Assembly (NCBI GenBank): GCA_023419055.1
Contig: JAEZYO010000491.1
Coordinates: 1 to 14,872 of the forward strand
Direction of reading: 5' to 3'
Length of the DNA stretch: 14,872 bases
Source: Pseudomonadota bacterium
GTDB lineage: Bacteria; Myxococcota; Polyangia; Polyangiales; Polyangiaceae
How positions within the stretch are numbered: position 1 is the stretch's first letter; every line of letters begins with the position of its first letter. Positions 1 to 6,594 of this stretch are shown here, piece by piece. A model generated the notes under the pieces. It was given only the letters and a program-made list of their open reading frames with translations, searched no databases and was not told the origin of the DNA. The translations under genes and the position numbers were made by a program.

Positions 1-273
1 CATGAAGCCCGCGAGCACGATCCACGTCACGCCCGCCTCGTTCAGGGCCGTGACGAGCTCACGGTCGAACGCTTCCCGGCTCGGGTGATCGCGGTGCGCG
101 ATCACTCGGCTCGGAACACCCGCTCGAGCCGCCCGGTCCAGCGCGCCGACCCCCGGCTTGTTGGAGATCACGAGACGAACCCGCGCGTCGAGGCGGCCGG
201 CCGCGATGGCGTCGAGGATCGCCTGCAAGTTCGTGCCGTTACCGGAGACGAGCACTCCGAGATCGACCGTCAT
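1..273 (-). CDS. purN: Phosphoribosylglycinamide formyltransferase PurN (5' part, cut by window edge)
   Basis: PurN transfers a formyl group from 10-formyltetrahydrofolate to GAR in the third step of de novo purine synthesis, in the cytosol. Translating the minus strand from the ATG at 273 gives 91 residues, starting MTVDLGVLVSGNGTNLQAIL. The N-terminal phosphate-binding motif (LVSGNGTNLQAILD, residues 8-21), the segment VISNKPGVGAL and the closing motif VLAGFM, where the window ends, are classic PurN signatures. The family is usually about 190-220 residues, so a little over half is missing to the left. The ATG lies 37 bp after the thiO stop on the same strand, so the two are probably co-transcribed. 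No good Shine-Dalgarno is visible. The truncation is only the window edge, not a broken gene. Confidence 0.95.
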   Translation of the reverse strand, partial: MTVDLGVLVSGNGTNLQAILDAIAAGRLDARVRLVISNKPGVGALDRAARAGVPSRVIAHRDHPSREAFDRELVTALNEAGVTWIVLAGFM

Positions 274-310
274 TCGGAGGCGTCCATACCACAAAGGTAT
301 TCAGCGCAAG

Positions 311-1429
311 CTACCGCAGGGGATCGAAGGGAAAAAGCTTCACCTTGGGCGTCTTTCCGAGGACGAGGGCGTGGATGATGTCCGCGGTGACCGGCGCCAG
401 CAAGATGCCGTTTCGATAGTGCCCCGTCGCCAAAAGGAGCCCCCGGATGTGCGTCGGCCCGATCAGCGGATGCTCGTCTTCCGTGTAGGGTCGGAAGTTC
501 GACCACGCTCCGCTGAAGCTCGCGCCCTCGAGCTCGGGTGCGAGCGCGATGGCCGCGTCGAGCAGGGACCGCATCGCTCCTGCGGTGACGTCGCGCCGGT
601 ACCCCACGAACTCGAGGGTCGAGCCGATGAGGACTCTGCCGTCGTCACGCGGGACGAGGTACGCGCCGGGGCCGAACACGACACGGCGCAGCACCGGGTG
701 ACCCACGTTGAGCTCGACGATTTGGCCGCGCGCCGGGATCACCTTGCCCGGCGCCACGCCCGCGCCCTCGATCAACGTGGTCCAGCTCCCCGCGGCGACG
801 ACCACCGAAGCTGCGAGGAGCTCGCTTCCGTCTTCCAGCGCGACGCCGCGCGCGCGATCGCCGTCACAGAGCACGCGCTTCACGTACGCGCCGCTCCGGA
901 AGCTCGCGCCGGCCTTTGTGGCCGCGACGTGCAGCGCCGTGAGCAGGCGCTTGGGATCGACGCGCGCGTCTCCCGCGAAGAGTAGCCCGCCCGCGAGCTT
1001 CGGGCTCAAGCCGGGCTCGAGCTCGGCGAGCGCGCGCTTCGACAGCACCTTCACGCGTGCGCGCTGGAAGCGATTTTCGCCGGCTTGCTTTCGCACTTCG
1101 CCGGAGCGGAAGGCGACGCGCAAGACTCCACACTCCCGGTACTCGATATCGATGCCGGTCGCGCGCGCCAGGTCCTTCGACAGCGCGGGGTAGAGCGCGC
1201 GGCTCGTCTCGAAAAGGTCCGCGAGCGGCCCGGAATGGTGCGCCTCGACCTGCGCTCCGAGGATGCCGGCGGCTGCGCTCGACGCCTCCGCGCCCGGCAC
1301 GCTCCGCTCGAGCACGGTCACGCGAAGGCCGGCGCGAGCCAGGCGGTACGCCGTGGCGCAGCCCATGACGCCGCCGCCTACGATCAGGACGTCGGTTTGG
1401 GTTGGCTTTCGGGAGCGCGGGCTCCGCAT
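311..1429 (-). CDS. thiO: Glycine oxidase ThiO (FAD-dependent)
   Basis: This 372-residue DAO-family flavoprotein is predicted to oxidise glycine to the imine used to build the thiazole ring of thiamine. The Rossmann FAD motif is at residues 14-42 (VLIVGGGVMGCATAYRLA, with GGGVMG at 18-23 and the ribose-binding acidic residue E41). The C-terminal block NFRPYTEDEHPLIGP holds R313, which matches the substrate-carboxylate arginine of the family. GHYRNGILLAP at 336-346 is the ThiO hallmark for flavin binding. Length matches the family (about 370). The gene starts 19 bp after the stop of the upstream membrane-protein gene and is followed 37 bp later by purN. No thiS or thiG is in view. A close alternative would be another glycine/D-amino-acid oxidase, but the C-terminal motif favours ThiO. 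Confidence 0.92.
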   Translation of the reverse strand: MRSPRSRKPTQTDVLIVGGGVMGCATAYRLARAGLRVTVLERSVPGAEASSAAAGILGAQVEAHHSGPLADLFETSRALYPALSKDLARATGIDIEYRECGVLRVAFRSGEVRKQAGENRFQRARVKVLSKRALAELEPGLSPKLAGGLLFAGDARVDPKRLLTALHVAATKAGASFRSGAYVKRVLCDGDRARGVALEDGSELLAASVVVAAGSWTTLIEGAGVAPGKVIPARGQIVELNVGHPVLRRVVFGPGAYLVPRDDGRVLIGSTLEFVGYRRDVTAGAMRSLLDAAIALAPELEGASFSGAWSNFRPYTEDEHPLIGPTHIRGLLLATGHYRNGILLAPVTADIIHALVLGKTPKVKLFPFDPLR

Positions 1430-1448
1430 CGAAATGGGACGATGCCTT

Positions 1449-2111
1449 TCAAGTGGTAGCGCGCGTGACCCGTCCGCTCCGGATGGGCCGCGCGAGGCGC
1501 AGGATGCCTACCACATTGAAGACGGCGAAAGCGAGCAGCAGCGCGAGCAGCCCGAAGACCCAGCGCATCGTCTGGGGCGCTTCCCCGTCGATGAGGATCC
1601 AGGAGTCACGGTCGAGCTCACCGAGCCCGGCTTCGGCGACCGCCTCACCGAGCCCCTTCTGTCGGATGCTGACGTCATGGGCGCGGACCAGTCGACCCAC
1701 GAAGGACGTCGGCGGGACGAAGCGCGGCCCCTCTTCACCGGCCGGGACTCTGACCTGAACCCAGAGCTTCGGGTTGCCGACTACCTCCGCCAGCCGGTAC
1801 GAGTCGGGCTCCATCGGGCGCTCGTAGCGGATGGCGCGCTCGACGGAGAGCGTGCCTTCACCGTGCACGAGCCGATTGTGGAGCTCGGGGGCCGGCCTGA
1901 AGCGTTCGAGATCGTTCAGCTCTACGGGGGGACTCGGGTTCAGCGCGAACACCAGGTCCGGCACCAGGTTGACCGACAATCCTAGAGAAATCAGGGAAAC
2001 GAGCGCCATGGCGGCGAAGGTGGCGCGGCGCCAGGGGCGGCGCGGCTCGGGCAAATCGGCGAGCTCGAGGTCGGTTCCGGAGCTCGCTCGGGGCGCTTTC
2101 GATTCCTTCAT
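1449..2111 (-). CDS. Two-helix membrane protein of unknown function
   Basis: I do not recognise this 220-residue protein. The ATG at 2111 (MKESKAPRASS) is preferred over the longer frame reaching 2261, whose first 50 residues are Pro/Arg-rich and read through what looks like the divergent promoter region. A charged N-terminus is followed by a hydrophobic helix at about residues 30-57 (ATFAAMALVSLISLGLSVNL). Next comes a roughly 120-residue hydrophilic section with beta-like segments (KLWVQVRVP, SFVGRLVRAHDVSI, DSWILIDGEAP). A second helix lies near the C-terminus (MRWVFGLLALLLAFAVFNVV), followed by a basic tail. This suggests a periplasmic or lumenal domain held between two membrane anchors. 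It is first in a probable operon with thiO (19 bp away) and purN, but nothing in it points to thiamine or purine metabolism. Confidence 0.75.
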   Translation of the reverse strand: MKESKAPRASSGTDLELADLPEPRRPWRRATFAAMALVSLISLGLSVNLVPDLVFALNPSPPVELNDLERFRPAPELHNRLVHGEGTLSVERAIRYERPMEPDSYRLAEVVGNPKLWVQVRVPAGEEGPRFVPPTSFVGRLVRAHDVSIRQKGLGEAVAEAGLGELDRDSWILIDGEAPQTMRWVFGLLALLLAFAVFNVVGILRLARPIRSGRVTRATT

Positions 2112-2243
2112 GGGTGCCTGACCCCGCGACTCTAGCGCGGGAGGAACGGTGCCTGGGGAGTAGACAACCTCGAGCGCCGCGGGTTCCTCCGGTCGGGGAT
2201 GGTGCAGGAAAGCCCAATGATCACCCGGCGATAGCAAGGCTGG

Positions 2244-2256
2244 TGGTCGCCGACCA
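2244..2256. promoter_or_regulatory. Odd palindrome in divergent intergenic region (possible operator)
   Basis: TGGTCG-C-CGACCA is a perfect 6-bp inverted repeat around one base, placed 28 bp before the ATG at 2285. It is flanked by an outer AGGCT (2237-2241) and AGCCT (2265-2269) pair. It sits in the 173-bp gap between two divergent genes, where an operator would be expected. In GC-rich DNA such a palindrome may arise by chance. No clear -35/-10 pair is visible in this gap. Confidence 0.25.
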
Positions 2257-2284
2257 AGCAAGCTAGCCTAGTCGACCGGTACCG

Positions 2285-2824
2285 ATGGCGAAGCCCGGCC
2301 AAAAGATTATCTGCCCCAGCTGCGGGTTCTCGAACACCCCTCCCTTGGCGAACAGCCGCTGCGTCTCTTGCGGCGCCAAGATCGAGGATCAGAAGCGCTC
2401 GCTCACTCGACAAGAAGAGCTCGAGCGCCGTTACCAGCAGGAGGGCTTCAGCGTCTCCTGGTTCGCCGTCTCTCTGACCATCATGGCCGTGATGACGGCG
2501 GCGCTCGTCGTCGGCTTGCCGATGGTCGTTCCGGTCTTCGACTTCGAGGGATCGGCCGGCATGCTCGTCTCGATCCCGGTGTGGTTCGTCGGCGGGATCT
2601 TGATCGGGTTGATCTCACCCGGGAAGACGTTCATCGAGCCGGTGGCCGCGGTGTTCCTGGTCGCGATCCCGACGGCGCTCTACCTCTACGCGAACCAGAC
2701 CGTGAAGACGATGCCCGCCTTCATGTACGTGTTGATGAGCGTGCTCGGCATCCTCTTCACGCTGATCGGTTCGTACATCGGTGAGCGCGTGCAGATGGGG
2801 CCGCCGCCGAAGCCGCAGGAATGA
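2285..2824 (+). CDS. Zinc-ribbon membrane protein with four predicted helices
   Basis: This 179-residue protein begins with a short zinc ribbon formed by C10-x2-C13 (CPSCG) and C26-x2-C29 (CVSCG), 12 residues apart. A charged stretch (about 33-55) follows, then four predicted transmembrane helices at roughly 57-85, 92-112, 117-136 and 143-166, ending in a short Pro-rich tail. Such small ribbons usually bind one zinc ion and mediate protein contacts; here it would lie on the cytosolic side. The role is unknown. The ATG at 2285 is the first possible start because an in-frame TAG lies at 2264-2266; no clear Shine-Dalgarno precedes it. Its TGA overlaps the ATG of the next gene (ATGA at 2821-2824), so the two are translationally coupled. 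Confidence 0.85.
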   Translation: MAKPGQKIICPSCGFSNTPPLANSRCVSCGAKIEDQKRSLTRQEELERRYQQEGFSVSWFAVSLTIMAVMTAALVVGLPMVVPVFDFEGSAGMLVSIPVWFVGGILIGLISPGKTFIEPVAAVFLVAIPTALYLYANQTVKTMPAFMYVLMSVLGILFTLIGSYIGERVQMGPPPKPQE

Positions 2825-3216
2825 GTCGCCTTCTCCTGCCGGTGGCGCTGCTTTTCACGGCGTGCCCCGGTGATCGCGCCGAGAAGTCGGAAGCCGCGGC
2901 GATCGATCGCGCCATCGACGCGCTCCGCGACGCTCCCAACGAGGCCAAGAGCGGAGCGCTCTCAGCGCTGCGATCGCTCCCGTGCACCGTGCCCGAGATT
3001 TGCGGCGCGCAGAGCGCCTGCGTCGCCGGTTACGAGCTGCACGTCTCCGGGATCACGGCGCTCGAGCGAGCGAAGCAGCTCGCCGTCGAGGGGGACGGCG
3101 GGGCGGAGGTCGGCGCGGCCCTCTCGAGCGCTCAAGCGACGCTCGAGCGAGCCAAGCCGCTGACCGAACGCTGTGCCGACGCGCAAGGCGAGCTCGCCCG
3201 CAAGTACCGGTTGTAG
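2821..3216 (+). CDS. Small predicted lipoprotein, function unknown
   Basis: This 131-residue protein starts with a very short signal peptide (MSRLLLPVALLFTAC) with C15 as the likely lipidated cysteine. The mature part is mostly helical and charged, with an alanine-rich segment (about 24-53), a cluster of three cysteines (C55, C61, C67) and one further cysteine near residue 118, which could form disulfides outside the cytosol. I recognise no domain. The start overlaps the end of the zinc-ribbon membrane protein gene by ATGA, so the pair probably acts together at the membrane. No terminator is evident after the TAG, and the sigma-54 promoter region of the next gene begins within 40 bp. Confidence 0.75.
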   Translation: MSRLLLPVALLFTACPGDRAEKSEAAAIDRAIDALRDAPNEAKSGALSALRSLPCTVPEICGAQSACVAGYELHVSGITALERAKQLAVEGDGGAEVGAALSSAQATLERAKPLTERCADAQGELARKYRL

Positions 3217-3251
3217 CCGGCGCCCCCACCGACATTCAGGGCGCTCGGTCG

Positions 3252-3292
3252 TTTGCACGCTCTTGCACGCGCGTGCAAGTCGGCGTGTGCAA
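3252..3292. promoter_or_regulatory. Cluster of TTGCAC/GTGCAA sites: candidate enhancer (UAS) for a sigma-54 activator
   Basis: The perfect 16-bp palindrome TTGCACGCGCGTGCAA lies at 3263-3278. It is flanked on the left by another half-site, TTTGCACGC (3252-3260), and on the right by GTGTGCAA (3285-3292). A further TGCAC lies at 3298-3302. The cluster is centred about 105-110 bp upstream of the start point predicted from the -24/-12 promoter at 3353-3368. That is the usual distance for a dimeric or hexameric bacterial enhancer-binding protein. The symmetry is seen directly in the sequence; the binding role is inferred. Confidence 0.5.
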
Positions 3293-3352
3293 GGTCCTGC
3301 ACTCGAGCCCAGCGGATCGCCGACTCAGCATCAATTCGGCTGTTTTGGCGCG

Positions 3353-3368
3353 CGGCACACCCCTTGCT
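3353..3368 (+). promoter_or_regulatory. Sigma-54 (-24/-12) promoter
   Basis: CGGCAC-ACCCC-TTGCT matches the consensus TGGCAC-N5-TTGC(A/T) at all but the first base, with the GG (3354-3355) and GC (3366-3367) dinucleotides at the required spacing. Transcription should start near 3378-3379, leaving a 5' leader of about 36 nt with a GGAGAGAG ribosome site before the ATG at 3415. Sigma-54 promoters need an ATP-driven activator bound upstream, and the palindrome cluster at 3252-3292 is a suitable site. Confidence 0.65.
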
Positions 3369-3414
3369 GAAGGGTCTCTCCGAACGGGACGACGTCCCAC
3401 CACTTGGAGAGAGC

Positions 3415-6039
3415 ATGAAGCGTAGCGTCATCACGAAATCGGTCGTCGGAAACAGGGCTGTCAGCGCGCTCGGCGTGCTCCTGCTCGCTGCCGGTGGGCT
3501 CTTGCTCGGCGGCTGCGGTAGTGATGGGGGAAAGGCCAGCGACGACGCGGGTTCGGATGGCGCGGGAGCTCGAGCGGGCTCGAGCTCCACGGGTAGCGGC
3601 GCGAGCGGCGGCAAAGACGCCGGCAGCGGCGGAGCCGGCGAAGGCGGGGACGGAAGCGGAGGCACCGGCAACGGTGGGTCGAGCAAAATCGACGAGAACC
3701 TGGACGAGTACTCGGAGTCCGCCTTCAACTACGTCGACCAGCGGCCAGCCGATTTCCACCCCCTGGATGCTTGCGAGACGCGACTGCTCCCGCGCGAAGA
3801 GACCAGCATCGTCACCCTGAACGGATCGGGGACGATCGCCGGCTTGACCCTCGACGACGCCGAGCACGCGTTCGCGGCGCTCGCGGCCTCGCCCGCCGCG
3901 GAGCTCGGCGGCTTCACCCCGATCGACATGGTCTCTGCCAACGTCGACGACGACGGCAACGACGAGCTCGTGAGCGTGGGCCTGAGCGGTACTTCCCTCG
4001 TGCTCCGCGTCGTCGACTCGAAGGGCAGCGACCTCTTCGGAGCGAGTGACGGCTTCACCGAGGACGACGCGTCGTACAAGTTCGCGGCGGTGCGCGCGCA
4101 AGACTCCGACGACGACGGACGCGCGGAGATCCTGATCGCCGCGGTCACGACCACGGGCGTCTCGCTCCGGCTCTACGACGACGCGGAGCACGATTTCGCG
4201 CTGCTGAAGGACGTGTACAGCGGGCCCGGCGAAGAGATCGCCGCCGCCTTCGCGAACCTGGACGACGATCGTCGCCCGGAAATCGCGGCGCTGATCGACG
4301 CGGGCAGCGATCTCGAGCGTCGCGTCTTCGACGACTCCGAAAATGAGTACGCGTCGCTCGGCGTGGTCAAAAATGAAGATCTCGGCATCGTGAACGCGCC
4401 GTTCGTCGTGACGGGCTTGCGGCTCGAGGCCGGCGACTTCGATCACAACCTCGAGGACGCCGACGACGAGCCCATCGGCGACGCTCGTGACGAGCTCGCG
4501 GGCTTCGTCGACGGTTACTTCGTCGACGGTGACGACGGCAACCCCGGGATCCGCGCGGCCTACTGGGACGACGCGAAGGCGAGCTTCGCCGAGATACAGG
4601 GCGCGCAGTCGGACTTCGGCACGGCTCACCCGGACAGCAGCTACCGCTACACTCACGACTGGGGCTGGCGCACGCTCACGGCAGACAGCAACGGCGACGG
4701 CCAGGACGAGCTCTTCTTCCTCGAGCGCGAGACCGGTGATACGAGCTTCGACTGGTCGCTCTATCACCTGTCCTTCGGCGAGGAGGCGAAGAAGTGGAGC
4801 TCCGGCGCCGAGCTCGTCACCGTCATCGAGGACGTGAGCGGCAACGGCCCCGCGTTCATGAGCGCGGTTGCTGGCCGCACCGACAGCCTCGGCAGCGACA
4901 TCCTGATCGCGATCAACGACGACGGCACGGTGCGTCCGTACCGCGTGTCCTCCGACAACACGGACACGCCGTACCAGAGCGACATCACCCCGCTCGCGAC
5001 CTTCAGCGCTCCGAACGGCAAGGCCGTTTGGGTGGCTGGCGGCGACTACGACGCGGACAGCCTGCGCATCCGGTTTACCGGCTCCAAGTGGCTCCAGCTG
5101 ACGCGGCCCCAGCCCATCGCGATCGTCGCGGCCGCGCCGGCCAAGGAGGGCATCAGCCAGAACTACGACGACACCACCACCGCCTACGGCACCGCGGTGA
5201 CCGGCGGCAACGAGACCACCGAGGAGTACGGCGTCTCGAACAAGTTGACGCTCTCCTTCGAGATCTCCGTGCCGGTGCTCGACTTCCTGAGCGCCAGCGC
5301 GGAGGTGGAGCTCGAGCGTCAGTTCACGCGCTCTCAAACGACCACGTCGCTGGTCCGCTACGGCACGAGCTACGGCGGGGCGTACCCCGACGACGTCGTG
5401 GTGTTCAACGGCACGCTCTGCATGCGCTACGAGTACGAGGTGCTGGGCGGCGGCGACAAGGACGTGGTGGGGACGCGCATGACCATCGACGAGCCGCTCG
5501 ACTCGCGCATCTACAAGTGGACCGTCGGCTACTACAACCTGTCCTTGCGCGACGAGGCGTCGCCCATCGGTGAGGACATCCTGTCCCACACCGCCGGCGA
5601 CCCCGCGAGCTATCCGACCACTCAGCGCCGCAATCAACTGATGAAGAAGAACGGCGCGCGCCTCCCGAACTCGTGGGCCACGCCGGCCGCGGCCTCGGTG
5701 GGCCAGGGCGGCGGCTCGCGCAGCCTCTCGATCAGCGTCGCGGAAGAGCACACCACTACGGACACGCTGACGCTCTCTACCTCGTATTCCGGCGGTTTCA
5801 GCGCCTTCGTCGGCGCGAGCTACACGCAGGGCTACGACGAGACCGAGGCCTACTCCGTGAGCGTGGGCACCGAGACCGAGTACGAAGGCACGGTCGGCGA
5901 CATCGCTCTCCCCGACGACTACGAGCAGTGGTTCTACTCTTTCGGGTTGTTCGTCTACCCGACCACGCTCGCCGGAGGTGAGTCGGTGCAGGTGGTCGAC
6001 TTCTGGACGGAGGGCCTCGGCCCGGGCTACCAGAAGTAA
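3415..6039 (+). CDS. Large propeller-repeat lipoprotein with possible beta-pore-forming C-terminus
   Basis: This is an 874-residue predicted lipoprotein. The ATG at 3415 is chosen because a strong GGAGAGAG site precedes it and a full signal peptide follows, with the lipobox LGGC at 31-34. Residues 35-90 are a Gly/Ser/Asp linker. Residues about 110-560 carry Asp-rich turns like FG-GAP/VCBS blades (DDDGNDE 178-184, DSDDDGRAE 230-238, DDDRRPE 283-289, DSNGDGQDE 424-432). They also carry a recurring DDA-x3-FA motif (147, 255, 306, 385), which fits a calcium-binding beta-propeller. Residues about 580-660 and 768-830 are rich in alternating Ser/Thr and hydrophobic residues, as in amphipathic beta-hairpins (e.g. 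DTLTLSTSYSGGFSAFVGAS), and YGTSYGG occurs between them. A terminator follows directly. The exact family is unrecognised; a surface-exposed binding or toxin-like role is inference. Confidence 0.85.
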   Translation: MKRSVITKSVVGNRAVSALGVLLLAAGGLLLGGCGSDGGKASDDAGSDGAGARAGSSSTGSGASGGKDAGSGGAGEGGDGSGGTGNGGSSKIDENLDEYSESAFNYVDQRPADFHPLDACETRLLPREETSIVTLNGSGTIAGLTLDDAEHAFAALAASPAAELGGFTPIDMVSANVDDDGNDELVSVGLSGTSLVLRVVDSKGSDLFGASDGFTEDDASYKFAAVRAQDSDDDGRAEILIAAVTTTGVSLRLYDDAEHDFALLKDVYSGPGEEIAAAFANLDDDRRPEIAALIDAGSDLERRVFDDSENEYASLGVVKNEDLGIVNAPFVVTGLRLEAGDFDHNLEDADDEPIGDARDELAGFVDGYFVDGDDGNPGIRAAYWDDAKASFAEIQGAQSDFGTAHPDSSYRYTHDWGWRTLTADSNGDGQDELFFLERETGDTSFDWSLYHLSFGEEAKKWSSGAELVTVIEDVSGNGPAFMSAVAGRTDSLGSDILIAINDDGTVRPYRVSSDNTDTPYQSDITPLATFSAPNGKAVWVAGGDYDADSLRIRFTGSKWLQLTRPQPIAIVAAAPAKEGISQNYDDTTTAYGTAVTGGNETTEEYGVSNKLTLSFEISVPVLDFLSASAEVELERQFTRSQTTTSLVRYGTSYGGAYPDDVVVFNGTLCMRYEYEVLGGGDKDVVGTRMTIDEPLDSRIYKWTVGYYNLSLRDEASPIGEDILSHTAGDPASYPTTQRRNQLMKKNGARLPNSWATPAAASVGQGGGSRSLSISVAEEHTTTDTLTLSTSYSGGFSAFVGASYTQGYDETEAYSVSVGTETEYEGTVGDIALPDDYEQWFYSFGLFVYPTTLAGGESVQVVDFWTEGLGPGYQK

Positions 6040-6060
6040 CCGCCGTCGAAATCGAACGCA

Positions 6061-6114
6061 CGCCGCCCGCCGCGCGATCGCTCTCGCGATCCGTGACGGG
6101 CGGCGGCGCCTTTT
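6061..6114 (+). terminator. Rho-independent terminator of the propeller lipoprotein gene
   Basis: Outer arms CGCCGCCCG (6061-6069) and CGGGCGGCG (6097-6105) form a perfect 9-bp stem. An inner stem GATCGC/GCGATC (6076-6081 and 6086-6091) encloses a TCTC loop. A T run (6111-6114) follows GCGCC on the plus strand. It begins 21 bp after the TAA at 6037-6039. The minus-strand side lacks a T run, so it should act mainly in the plus direction. Confidence 0.8.
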
Positions 6115-6127
6115 GTGAGTGCGGCGG

Positions 6128-6331
6128 TCAGCGCTCCACGGTCACGTCCGCGGGACGGCTGGAGCTCTGGTCCGTCGGGTTCGTGGCGGCGTAGATACAG
6201 AGCGTCACCACGATGGCCGATAGGCCGGCGACCACCATGGCGATGATGCCCTTGCGAGCAGTCTCCGCTTGGATGACTCGAACGGCCTGCTGTGGCGCAT
6301 GCCGATCCGGGAACTCCAATGTCCTGGCCAT
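6128..6331 (-). CDS. Small single-pass membrane protein, function unknown
   Basis: This 67-residue protein starts at the ATG at 6331, which is preceded on the minus strand by an almost perfect ribosome site (AGGAGGTGACC); this strongly favours it over the longer frame from 6367. A hydrophilic N-terminal stretch of about 34 residues (ending VRVIQAETARKG) is followed by one hydrophobic helix (IIAMVVAGLSAIVVTLCIYAA, about 35-55) and a short polar tail (NPTDQSSSRPADVTVER). The positive residues before the helix predict the N-terminus inside. No domain is recognised. It is convergent with the propeller lipoprotein gene and divergent from ffh, and so is probably its own transcription unit. The strong ribosome site suggests it is a real, well-translated gene. 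Confidence 0.75.
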   Translation of the reverse strand: MARTLEFPDRHAPQQAVRVIQAETARKGIIAMVVAGLSAIVVTLCIYAATNPTDQSSSRPADVTVER

Positions 6332-6408
6332 GGTCACCTCCTGTGAGGCGGGAGTTCTGCACGGCACATGCCAGGTGGTCGAAACGCACCCCGAACTGTC
6401 CGTTCACA

Positions 6409-6422
6409 CTCGGGGCCCCGAG
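6409..6422. promoter_or_regulatory. Perfect 14-bp GC palindrome in the intergenic region before ffh
   Basis: CTCGGGGCCCCGAG is fully self-complementary. It lies 78 bp upstream of the ATG of the small membrane protein and 173 bp before the ffh start, so it could be a regulatory site for either. Being entirely GC-rich apart from one base pair, it may also be chance. The rest of this 263-bp gap (6332-6594) shows only a 6-bp hairpin, GCTGCG-TTTT-CGCAGC (6525-6540), and no promoter I can assign. Confidence 0.2.
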
Positions 6423-6594
6423 GGCACCCGACCGCGGCTGCCACACACCCGAGAGCCACCCGTGTGCGCTCTCGCCTCGCAGCCGGCTCGTCCGGCCGCG
6501 TTGGCGCCGCGATTTCGCGTTTTAGCTGCGTTTTCGCAGCGTTGTACGAGCGATGGGCCTGCCCCTGCCGGGAAGCTGTGATAAGACCCGCCCC

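Noticed and set aside
158..985. 275-residue plus-strand frame over purN/thiO
   Set aside because: It is antisense to two well-recognised enzymes and shows no motif of its own.
2112..2261. 50-residue N-terminal extension of the two-helix membrane protein
   Set aside because: The extension is Pro/Arg-rich, has no signal or domain, and would occupy the divergent intergenic region. The ATG at 2111 gives a normal membrane protein start.
3253..3414. 54-residue N-terminal extension of the propeller lipoprotein
   Set aside because: It would read through the palindromic enhancer and the sigma-54 promoter and would bury the signal peptide. The ATG at 3415 has a strong ribosome site.
3598..3690. Gly/Ser-coding low-complexity DNA as a separate repeat element
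   Set aside because: It has no constant unit length and is explained by the flexible linker after the lipid anchor.
3331..5751. 806-residue open frame on the minus strand
   Set aside because: It lies entirely antisense to the propeller lipoprotein gene. Its translation is Arg/Val/Ala/His/Asp-rich low complexity without motifs, as expected from GC-rich codon bias. The plus-strand frame has a signal peptide, a ribosome site and a terminator.
6508..6540. Small hairpins before ffh (CGCG-ATTT-CGCG and GCTGCG-TTTT-CGCAGC) as a terminator or riboswitch
   Set aside because: The stems are only 4 and 6 bp, the T run after the first is short and interrupted, and there is no upstream plus-strand gene to terminate nearby. 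Nothing resembles a known riboswitch.
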